19,243 nucleotides of DNA from an uncultured Clostridia bacterium (lineage in GTDB: Bacteria > Bacillota > Clostridia > Christensenellales > Aristaeellaceae): the NCBI GenBank assembly GCA_946409855.1, contig CAMJXZ010000019.1, positions 1 through 19,243 on the forward strand, read 5' to 3'. Of the stretch, positions 14,295 to 19,243 are shown one piece after another. The position numbers were made by a program, and so were the translations under genes. Position 1 is the stretch's first letter, and each line of letters starts with the position of its first letter. The notes under the pieces were generated by a model. That model saw only the letters and a list, made by a program, of their open reading frames with translations, searched no databases and was not told where the DNA came from.

Positions 14295-14723
14295 GTGATC
14301 CGGACGGGACGTGTGGTCGCGGCGGAGGGGGATTCCCTGAGGGTCTGCTTTGACCGGCCCGAAATGTGCGCGAGCTGCGGCAAATGCGGCGTCCACGGCG
14401 TGCATCAGGAGCTGGTGACGGTGGAAGGAAAAGCCAGCGCCGGCAACTGGGTGCAGGTGGAAATGCCCGACGCCCAGGTCGTCAAGGTCTCCCTGATCGC
14501 CTATGTGATCCCGCTGGCCGGGCTGATGATCGGGCTGGTGATCGGGCAGAATGTCCTGGGGACGGACCTGTGGGCCGCCGTGCTGGGCATCGCGCTGCTG
14601 GGCGCGGGGCTGCTCGCCGTACGCCTGCTGGACCGGCACCTGGGCAGAAAGCCCAACTGGAAGCCCCGGCTGGTCAAAGTGATGGAGGAAATGCCCCATC
14701 CGCTGAACGAAGAACAAACCTGA
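14295..14723 (+). CDS. RseC/MucC-family (SoxR-reducing-system type) membrane protein
   Basis: A 142-residue inner-membrane protein of the RseC/MucC family. The cytoplasmic N-terminal part carries Cys18 and a CxxCxxC cluster (Cys25, Cys28, Cys31 in MCASCGKCG), typical of this family and able to bind Fe-S or take part in thiol redox. Two membrane segments follow (about 66-86 and 91-110), then a basic C-terminal tail. In other bacteria such proteins help an Rnf-type complex reduce SoxR or modulate anti-sigma factors. The start is GTG, with GGGAGG 8 nt upstream. The thioredoxin gene follows after 15 bp in the same operon, which suggests that the cysteine cluster and thioredoxin exchange electrons; this is inference. 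No rnf or soxR gene is in the window. Confidence 0.82.
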   Translation: MIRTGRVVAAEGDSLRVCFDRPEMCASCGKCGVHGVHQELVTVEGKASAGNWVQVEMPDAQVVKVSLIAYVIPLAGLMIGLVIGQNVLGTDLWAAVLGIALLGAGLLAVRLLDRHLGRKPNWKPRLVKVMEEMPHPLNEEQT

Positions 14724-14738
14724 CAAGGAGGCAGCAAC

Positions 14739-15053
14739 ATGGCAGAAATCGTATTGACCACTGAGAACTTTGAAGAAAAAGTGCTGAAGGCGGACAAGCC
14801 CGTGCTGGTGGACTTCTGGGCCACCTGGTGCATGCCCTGCCGTATGATGGCGCCCATGATCGCCCAGATCGCCGAGGAGAACGCGGACACGCTGTACGTC
14901 GGCAAGGTGGACGTGGACGAGCAGAGCGAGCTGGCCGCCCGCTACAGGATCTCCAGCATTCCCTGCCTGATCGCGTTCAAAAACGGTCAGGAAGCCGCCC
15001 GCACCGTCGGCGTGCAGGACAAGGCGACCCTGATGAAGACGCTGGGCCTGTAA
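14739..15053 (+). CDS. trxA: Thioredoxin with CMPC active site
   Basis: A 104-residue cytoplasmic thioredoxin of normal length. VLVDFWATWCMPCRMMAP carries the redox pair Cys31/Cys34, the conserved Asp25 and the Trp before the first Cys. The usual Gly-Pro between the cysteines is Met-Pro, which would change the redox potential or partner choice. The cis-proline loop reads SSIPCL, so Pro75 is followed by an extra Cys76 instead of the usual Thr. AAGGAGG precedes the ATG by 7 nt. It is the second gene after a strong promoter, coupled to the RseC/MucC-family gene, and is followed by a strong terminator. The gene symbol reflects family membership; it may be an extra copy rather than the main thioredoxin. 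Confidence 0.93.
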   Translation: MAEIVLTTENFEEKVLKADKPVLVDFWATWCMPCRMMAPMIAQIAEENADTLYVGKVDVDEQSELAARYRISSIPCLIAFKNGQEAARTVGVQDKATLMKTLGL

Positions 15054-15070
15054 GAAACCAAAAATACACA

Positions 15071-15111
15071 GAGCGGAGGAAGACCGAACCCTTCCTCCGC
15101 TCTTTAATTTT
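15071..15111 (+). terminator. Intrinsic terminator of the thioredoxin operon
   Basis: A perfect 12-bp stem GAGCGGAGGAAG/CTTCCTCCGCTC (15071-15082 with 15091-15102) closes an 8-nt loop and is followed by TTTAATTTT. It begins 18 bp after the thioredoxin stop and also lies just beyond the end of the convergent peptidase gene. Confidence 0.92.
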
Positions 15112-15135
15112 GATAAAAGTCAAATCAGGGGCCCT

Positions 15136-16062
15136 TCAGATTTCCCACGCGAAGCCCTCCAGGGCGGCGGCGAGGGTGTCGATGTTCTCCCACGAGGCCA
15201 CGGTGTCGCGGACGGTGTGGATCCGGGGGACGTACCATTTCGCCAGGCGGGAGGGCAGACAGGCGCAGAGGCCCACGCCGCGGTCGAAATTCCGGTGGTC
15301 GCTGTTCATCGAGGCCTGAGCCGCGGGGAAAATCAGGGCATCGATCCCCGTCAGCGCTTTTTCGAGCGCCGGGAAGGCGGGATCGTTCCGGGCGCCGTCG
15401 CTGACAGAGGCAAGGAAGCACGTGCCGTTGCCCACGCAGTCCATGTTGACGACGAGGGTGCCGGCCTTGATTTCCGGATGCGCGGCGGCGAAGGCTTTGC
15501 TGCCCTTCTTGCCCTTCTCCTCATCGTCGAACAGAATCCACGCGGCCTTTCCGCCGGCGGGCAGGCGCTCCGCGAGGGTCAGTACGGCGGCCGTCCCGCT
15601 GGTGTTGTCATTCTTGTTGTGCCGGTTCGCCGGGCCGTGGAGCAGGAAGAAGAACAACCCGACGTACAGCGCCGTGTAGACCGCCAGCATCGTGATCCGC
15701 CGGACGAACAGGCTCACGCCCTCTCCCAGCGCGCGCTGGGCCAGCCAGCCGCCGAAGATGGACACGGCGAGCATCGGCGCGATGACCGCGAACAGGTACG
15801 CGTACCGGAGCGGGGCGCAGACGGGGAGCATCAGGTTGGGCTGAAAGGAGCGGCGCGGGGTATCGCAGTGGGCGGTAAAAATCACCTTCGCCCGGTCCGG
15901 GTCGCCGATGACCAGGTTCACGTGGCTGCCGTTGTTCTCCTCGCGGACGGTATGGCCGGCCTTTTGCGCGCGCTCCGCAGCCCAGGCGCGGAAAGCGGCT
16001 TTCTGTTCGCCGCTGTTCCGGACCGGGAAACGGTCGTTGATCTCATTGAGCAGGTCCTGCAT
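15136..16062 (-). CDS. M28-type zinc metallopeptidase with an inserted membrane hairpin
   Basis: A 308-residue protein with the ligand order of M28 aminopeptidases: HCD (His65, Asp67), NDNTSG (Asp152), DDEEKG (Glu181 as base, Glu182), MDCVGNG (Asp208) and IHTVRD (His282). Two membrane segments (about 86-107 and 123-142) are inserted between the first ligand pair and Asp152, so the catalytic halves lie on one side of the membrane, probably the cytoplasm as there is no signal peptide. I chose the ATG at 16062, with AAGGAAGGA 9 nt upstream; an ATG at 16071 abuts that motif and one at 16116 has none. It is transcribed alone from a clear promoter and converges on the thioredoxin operon terminator. 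The likely role is trimming peptides near the membrane; the substrate is unknown. Confidence 0.85.
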   Translation of the reverse strand: MQDLLNEINDRFPVRNSGEQKAAFRAWAAERAQKAGHTVREENNGSHVNLVIGDPDRAKVIFTAHCDTPRRSFQPNLMLPVCAPLRYAYLFAVIAPMLAVSIFGGWLAQRALGEGVSLFVRRITMLAVYTALYVGLFFFLLHGPANRHNKNDNTSGTAAVLTLAERLPAGGKAAWILFDDEEKGKKGSKAFAAAHPEIKAGTLVVNMDCVGNGTCFLASVSDGARNDPAFPALEKALTGIDALIFPAAQASMNSDHRNFDRGVGLCACLPSRLAKWYVPRIHTVRDTVASWENIDTLAAALEGFAWEI

Positions 16063-16106
16063 GGTTCTCATTCCTTCCTTCGGATGATTTATCTTCCGGT
16101 CTGTCC

Positions 16107-16135
16107 AGTGTACCACAGCGGACCAGGAGGCGCAA
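16107..16135 (-). promoter_or_regulatory. Sigma-A-type promoter of the metallopeptidase gene
   Basis: Read leftward: TTGCGC (16135-16130), a 17-bp spacer, TACACT (16112-16107), with the start codon about 45 bp downstream. The -35 is part of one arm of an 8-bp hairpin GGCGCAAG/CTTGCGCC (16129-16149). Confidence 0.72.
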
Positions 16136-16400
16136 GGGGGTCTTGCGCCCCCCTGCGGGACCCCCCGAACGGATTTGCCTGTCGCGCATGTCTTTTCCCT
16201 TTGAATATGCTGACAGACAAGTTGCTACCAGGGCCTGCCGGCCCGCTGTTCGGTAAGAACAGGCCACCGGCCTGTTCTTCGGGCCCTCGCAGCCCCCTCT
16301 ACACTCCCCCCGCCAAGGCCAGACCGACGCGAAGCCCTGCCGCCTCCGGTCGGCTGCGCCGATCCGGCGAATAAATCGCCGGACGTTCGCGGGCTTCGCG
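16129..16400. repeat. Hairpin-rich intergenic element, possibly a dispersed repeat
   Basis: About 270 bp of GC-rich sequence with several near-perfect stems and no credible gene. They are GGCGCAAG/CTTGCGCC (16129-16149, 5-nt loop); an 11-bp stem AAGAACAGGCC-ACC-GGCCTGTTCTT (16255-16279) extended outward by GGCCCG/CGGGCC (16240-16245, 16280-16285) across a 9-nt bulge; TCCGGCGA-ATAAA-TCGCCGGA (16363-16383); and an outer 10-bp pair CGCGAAGCCC/GGGCTTCGCG (16328-16337, 16391-16400) that encloses it. The density of nested stems suggests a structured RNA or a REP-like mobile repeat. I cannot show copy number from one window. Confidence 0.5.
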
Positions 16401-16478
16401 CTGCTCTGTCCCCATCGTATCTTTCTGACGTCTCGGCTTTTTCCATCTTTGGCTGCCAAGTGAAAAGGATCGTAAAAC

Positions 16479-16510
16479 AAAAAGCCTGTCTGGTGAAGGG
16501 CGGGCTTTTT
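16479..16510. terminator. Bidirectional terminator-like hairpin
   Basis: AAAAAGCC (16479-16486) pairs with GGCTTTTT (16503-16510), and G-U pairs extend the stem to about 12 bp. A and T runs make it terminator-like on both strands. It lies just upstream of the promoter for the next gene and insulates it from the hairpin element on its left. No protein gene upstream obviously needs it. Confidence 0.65.
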
Positions 16511-16512
16511 GC

Positions 16513-16541
16513 TTGATTCCGGGCGGGTTCTCTGGTACAAT
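16513..16541 (+). promoter_or_regulatory. Sigma-A-type promoter of the hydrolase-AKR operon
   Basis: TTGATT (16513-16518), a 17-bp spacer and TACAAT (16536-16541). The predicted start is about 16548, which excludes any start codon at 16509 for the hydrolase gene and supports the ATG at 16593. Confidence 0.8.
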
Positions 16542-16592
16542 AGAAGCAGGAAAAAAACGGACGGCGCCGGGCGCCGGGCCGGGGAAACGAGG

Positions 16593-17441
16593 ATGCAGAT
16601 GCTGTTTCATGCCGACGAAAAGACTGTCCGGATCCCCGGTGGGGAGGTCACATACGTGGCCTTCGGGTCCGGGGAAAAGCCGCTGGTGATCATCCCCGGG
16701 CTGAGCCTGCGGCCCATCCACGGCTCGGCGCTGCCGCTGGCCTGGATGTACCGCCTCTTCTGCCCGGAATACCGGGTCTACGTGATCGATAAGCGGACGG
16801 ACGTCCCGAAGGGCTGCACCATCAGCGAACTGGCGTATGACATGGCCGAAACCATGCGGGCGATCGGCATCCCGCGCGCCGCCGTGGTCGGGATTTCCCA
16901 GGGCGGCATGATCGCCCAGTACCTGGCCGTCCAGTCCCCGGAGATGGTGGACAGGCTGGTGCTGGGGGTGACGCTCAGCCGGACCAACGATACCGTGCGC
17001 GCGATCCTGGGCAAATGGATCGAGGACGCGGCGCAGGGGGATTTTGAATCGATCGTTCAGGACATGCTGGACAAGATGTATTCCCCCCAGTACGTCCGCA
17101 AATACGGCCGGCTCTTCCCGGCGGTGCTCAGGCTGGTGAAGCTGGACGAGATGGAGCGCTTCATCCGCCTGGCGGAGTCCTGCCTGACCTGCGACATCTA
17201 CGAGCGCCTGCCGGAGATCCGCTGCCCGGTGCTGGTGCTGGGCGGGCAGGAGGACCGGATCGTGACGGCCCGGGCGTCGGCGGAGATCGCCGAGAAGATC
17301 GGCTGCCCTGTGTATCTCTACGAAGGGCTGGGGCATTCCGCCTACGAGGAGGCGAAGGACTTTAACCAGCGGATCTACGATTTCCTGCGGCAGGCGCCCG
17401 CCGGGCCGGACGGCCGGCGCGAAGGGGACCCGCGGACATAA
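16593..17441 (+). CDS. Alpha/beta hydrolase (AB hydrolase-1 type)
   Basis: A 282-residue cytoplasmic hydrolase. IIPGLSLRP (33-41) forms the oxyanion region, GISQGG places the nucleophile at Ser102, GGQEDRIV gives Asp221 and GLGHSAYEE gives His248. This is the full triad of the epoxide-hydrolase/esterase-like superfamily. The ATG at 16593 has GGGG 8 nt upstream; the ATG at 16599, with GAGG 6 nt upstream, is equally possible and would remove two residues. The family covers esterases, lactonases and C-C hydrolases, so the reaction cannot be assigned. It is the first gene after a clear promoter and is followed after 35 bp by the Fe-S aldo/keto-reductase-like gene without a terminator, so they likely form a bicistron. 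The C-terminal tail (GPDGRREGDP) looks disordered. Confidence 0.85.
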   Translation: MQMLFHADEKTVRIPGGEVTYVAFGSGEKPLVIIPGLSLRPIHGSALPLAWMYRLFCPEYRVYVIDKRTDVPKGCTISELAYDMAETMRAIGIPRAAVVGISQGGMIAQYLAVQSPEMVDRLVLGVTLSRTNDTVRAILGKWIEDAAQGDFESIVQDMLDKMYSPQYVRKYGRLFPAVLRLVKLDEMERFIRLAESCLTCDIYERLPEIRCPVLVLGGQEDRIVTARASAEIAEKIGCPVYLYEGLGHSAYEEAKDFNQRIYDFLRQAPAGPDGRREGDPRT

Positions 17442-17476
17442 ATCAACAGAGGACAGACGAAAGGAAGGACAGGAAT

Positions 17477-18628
17477 ATGCGGTACAGGCGTCTTGGCAAA
17501 ACCGGGCTGATGGTCAGCGAGGTCGGCTTCGGGGGCGAATGGCTGGAGCGGCACGAGGAAAGCGAATCAGTGGAGCTGATCCGCTACGCGCACCGGCAGG
17601 GGATCAACATCATCGACTGCTGGATGCCGGACCCGAAATCCCGGGACATCATCGGGAAGGGGATCGCGGAAGACCGGTCCGGCTGGATGGTGCAGGGGCA
17701 CATCGGCTCCACGTACCAGAACGGCCAGTACACCCGCACCCGGGACGTGACCCAGTGCCGCATCGCCTTTGAGGACCTGCTGGCGCGGCTTCAGACCGAC
17801 TATATCGACCTGGGCATGATCCACTACGTGGACCTGGAGAGCGATTGGGAAACGGTGTCCCGTCCCGGGCCGTACCTGGATTACGTCATGGAGCTGAAGG
17901 CCCGGGGCGTCATCCGCCACGTCGGCCTGTCCACCCATAACCCGGTGATCGCGGCCAGGGCGGCGGAAAGCGGGCTGGTTGAGATGATCCTGTTCTCCGT
18001 CAATCCCGCCTTTGACCTGATGCCGCCGACGGACAACCTCGAGCATTACTTCGCCGAATCTTACGCCGAGGGGCTGAACGGCATCGACCCCGTCCGCGCC
18101 GCCATGTACAAAACCTGCGAGCGGCATGACGTGGGGATCACCTGCATGAAGCCCTTCGCCGGCGGGCGGCTGTTCGACGAAAAGCGCTCCCCCTTCGGAA
18201 CCGCGCTGACCCCGGTGCAGTGCGTCCATTACTGCCTGACCAGGCCGGGCGTGGCGTCGGTGCTGTGCGGGTACGATACCAAAGCGCAGGTGGACGCCGC
18301 CGCGGCCTATGAGACCGCGGCCGACGCGGAAAAGGATTACGCCAGCGTCCTGGCCGCCGCGCCCAGCCACCGCTTCGCCGGCGGCGAGTGCACCTACTGC
18401 GGCCACTGCAAGCCCTGCCCGGCGGACATCGACATCGCCATGGTGAACAAGCTCTACGATCTGGCGGCGATGCAGGATCAGGTCCCGGCCTCTCTCCGGG
18501 AGCACTACCTTTCCCTGGCCCACCACGCGGGGGAATGCGTCGGCTGCCGGGGCTGCGAGAGCCGCTGCCCCTTCGGCGTGCCGGTGGCGGAGCGGATGAA
18601 GAAAACCGAGGCGCTGTTCGGCGCGTGA
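17477..18628 (+). CDS. Aldo/keto-reductase-fold oxidoreductase with two C-terminal 4Fe-4S motifs
   Basis: A 383-residue protein. The AKR barrel covers residues 1-290, starting MRYRRLGKTGLMVSEVGFGG. The ferredoxin-like C-terminus has CTYCGHCKPCP (Cys305, 308, 311, 314) and CVGCRGCESRCP (Cys354, 357, 360, 364), two CxxCxxCxxxCP motifs for 4Fe-4S clusters. Of the AKR tetrad, Asp47 and His116 are recognisable. The usual Tyr of the DTAxxYG segment is absent (DCWMPDPKSRD), and the usual TK lysine position reads MVQGHIGS. Reduction of a carbonyl by the standard mechanism is therefore doubtful, and electron transfer through the clusters may matter more. The ATG follows an AGGAAGGACAGGA purine stretch, 35 bp after the hydrolase gene. 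Similar Fe-S AKR proteins are common in anaerobes; the substrate is unknown. Confidence 0.88.
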   Translation: MRYRRLGKTGLMVSEVGFGGEWLERHEESESVELIRYAHRQGINIIDCWMPDPKSRDIIGKGIAEDRSGWMVQGHIGSTYQNGQYTRTRDVTQCRIAFEDLLARLQTDYIDLGMIHYVDLESDWETVSRPGPYLDYVMELKARGVIRHVGLSTHNPVIAARAAESGLVEMILFSVNPAFDLMPPTDNLEHYFAESYAEGLNGIDPVRAAMYKTCERHDVGITCMKPFAGGRLFDEKRSPFGTALTPVQCVHYCLTRPGVASVLCGYDTKAQVDAAAAYETAADAEKDYASVLAAAPSHRFAGGECTYCGHCKPCPADIDIAMVNKLYDLAAMQDQVPASLREHYLSLAHHAGECVGCRGCESRCPFGVPVAERMKKTEALFGA

Positions 18629-18683
18629 CACGGCCGGGGCTTCGGGGAACCCGCGCGCGCCGCGGGGATGCCGGTGTGCGGTA

Positions 18684-18723
18684 CGAAAAAGGACGTCAGG
18701 GTGGGAAATGCCCTGACGTCCTT
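18684..18723 (-). terminator. Strong hairpin, intrinsic terminator on the minus strand and weaker on the plus strand
   Basis: A perfect 13-bp stem AAGGACGTCAGGG/CCCTGACGTCCTT (18689-18701 with 18711-18723) closes a 9-nt loop. On the minus strand it ends in a run of five or more T (AAAAA at 18686-18690 on the plus strand); on the plus strand only CTTCCTCT follows. It can end the Fe-S AKR transcript, and it lies immediately downstream of a leftward promoter. Confidence 0.8.
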
Positions 18724-18739
18724 CCTCTGGGACAATGCC

Positions 18740-18768
18740 ATAGTACCATATGGAGGCGAAGAAAGCAA
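18740..18768 (-). promoter_or_regulatory. Leftward sigma-A-type promoter facing the terminator hairpin
   Basis: Read leftward: TTGCTT (18768-18763), a 17-bp spacer, TACTAT (18745-18740). The predicted start, about 18733, is only some 10 bp before the 13-bp hairpin, so the transcript would be about 50 nt long. The 11-bp repeats begin at the very next base upstream of the -35 box. Confidence 0.6.
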
Positions 18769-18823
18769 GTTGAAAATCCGTTGAAAATCCGTTGAAAATC
18801 CGTTGCAGAACCGTTGAAGATCG
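18769..18823. repeat. Five tandem 11-bp direct repeats (iteron-like)
   Basis: Three exact copies of GTTGAAAATCC (18769-18779, 18780-18790, 18791-18801) are followed by two diverged copies, GTTGCAGAACC (18802-18812) and GTTGAAGATCG (18813-18823). The period of one DNA turn suggests a series of protein binding sites on one face of the helix. The array abuts the -35 box of the leftward promoter. Confidence 0.9.
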
Positions 18824-19243
18824 GCGATATTTGCTGATTTATCAGCGGTTTTTGAATGTTCGTGTTTTTGGGGCGCCGGATGGGCGGAACCCGGATCGCG
18901 GACGGATGAAAAAACGGCGGTCCCGGAATGCGGACAGGGCGGGGGCGGCGTTGGGCATAGGGGTGATGACGCCGGCAGGTCAGGAAAAGCAGAGCCTTCC
19001 GGGCCCGACGAAAGACGGCAAGGATCGGCCGGCCACCCCCGGTGTCATTCTGGACGGCGAAGAAGGCCGGCCCCATTGGGCCGGCCGCGTCGTGAAGAAT
19101 CTGTTCTGCGACGGGGGCGTGGTGTGGGGAAGGGACGGCGGTGTTCTGCGGCGGAAACACGGTGCTGGAAAGGGATGACGGTGTTCTGTTGAACAGCAGA
19201 ACAGATCCTTCACCCTGGCGTTTGCCTTGCGGCGGCAAACGCT
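18824..19243. other. Palindrome-rich right-edge region without a credible gene
   Basis: I find no supportable coding region; the open frames on both strands are low-complexity and lack ribosome binding sites. Stems seen: GCTGAT-TT-ATCAGC followed by GGTTTTT (about 18832-18852), GGCCGGCCC-CATT-GGGCCGGCC (19065-19086), GTTCTG/CAGAAC (19183-19202) and GCGTTTGCC/GGCAAACGC (19218-19242, 7-nt loop) at the edge. The segment also repeats GGTGTTCTG twice (about 19139-19148 and 19180-19188). It may be a dispersed repeat or a non-coding RNA region continuing past the window. Confidence 0.4.

Noticed and set aside
15217..16374. A 385-codon plus-strand frame opposite the metallopeptidase gene
   Set aside because: The minus-strand frame has a full M28-like ligand set, promoter and ribosome binding site; the plus frame has low-complexity composition and no such signals.
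16043..16540. A 165-codon minus-strand frame through the hairpin element
   Set aside because: It is Arg/Gly-rich, lacks a ribosome binding site, overlaps the peptidase promoter and is explained by the structured element. It would be expected as a spurious hypothetical protein in each copy of a repeat.
18769..18823. Tandem repeats considered as a CRISPR array or a plasmid-type replication origin
   Set aside because: The units are 11 bp with no spacers, and no cas or replication-initiator gene is present. Regulatory binding sites fit better.
18696..19238. A 180-codon minus-strand frame, and a 128-codon plus-strand frame at 18792-19178
   Set aside because: They cross the 11-bp repeats (period not a multiple of three), the promoter and the palindromes, have no domain, and start without ribosome binding sites.

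Overview
The window looks like chromosomal DNA from a moderately GC-rich Clostridia-type member of the Bacillota, probably a gut or rumen fibre degrader. The reasons are strong AAGGAGG-type ribosome binding sites, GTG and TTG starts, a YesM/YesN-type two-component system, LplB/YtcP-like sugar permeases, a DUF3502-type solute-binding protein, and a small XRE regulator of a type common in Clostridia. The genus cannot be fixed from sequence reading alone. No rRNA, tRNA, CRISPR array, transposase or phage gene was seen.

Left part (about 246-11609): an esterase-rich uptake locus. A leftward operon runs permease, permease, sensor kinase, tannase/feruloyl-esterase-like enzyme, response regulator, esterase, alpha/beta hydrolase. 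Across a shared intergenic region a rightward unit carries another esterase, the solute-binding protein, a strong hairpin, and an HSL-type esterase. None of the five esterase-like proteins shows a signal peptide. The simplest reading is that acylated oligosaccharides (feruloylated, acetylated or galloylated) are imported intact and de-esterified in the cytoplasm, with the kinase/regulator pair sensing substrate. There is no glycoside hydrolase and no ABC ATPase in the window, so backbone cleavage and the ATPase must come from elsewhere.

Middle part (about 11650-14200): two leftward genes encode small cysteine-free proteins with bacteriocin-style double-glycine leaders. One has only 56 residues and is easily missed. 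Next to them are a short-chain dehydrogenase and a divergent XRE regulator that appears to lack part of its DNA-binding fold.

Right part (about 14230-18628): housekeeping-like, apparently more GC-rich genes. They are an RseC/MucC-family membrane protein directly coupled to a thioredoxin with a CMPC active site, a membrane-inserted M28-type metallopeptidase on the other strand, and an alpha/beta hydrolase plus an aldo/keto-reductase-fold protein with two 4Fe-4S motifs. Clear sigma-A-like promoters and intrinsic terminators delimit these units.

Two intergenic regions hold unexplained structure. One is a hairpin-rich element at 16129-16400. The other, at 18684-18823, has five 11-bp direct repeats abutting a leftward promoter that fires straight into a 13-bp terminator hairpin, followed by further palindromes up to the right edge. 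The best leads for something undescribed are the double-glycine peptides, the esterase-only import locus and the repeat-promoter-hairpin module.
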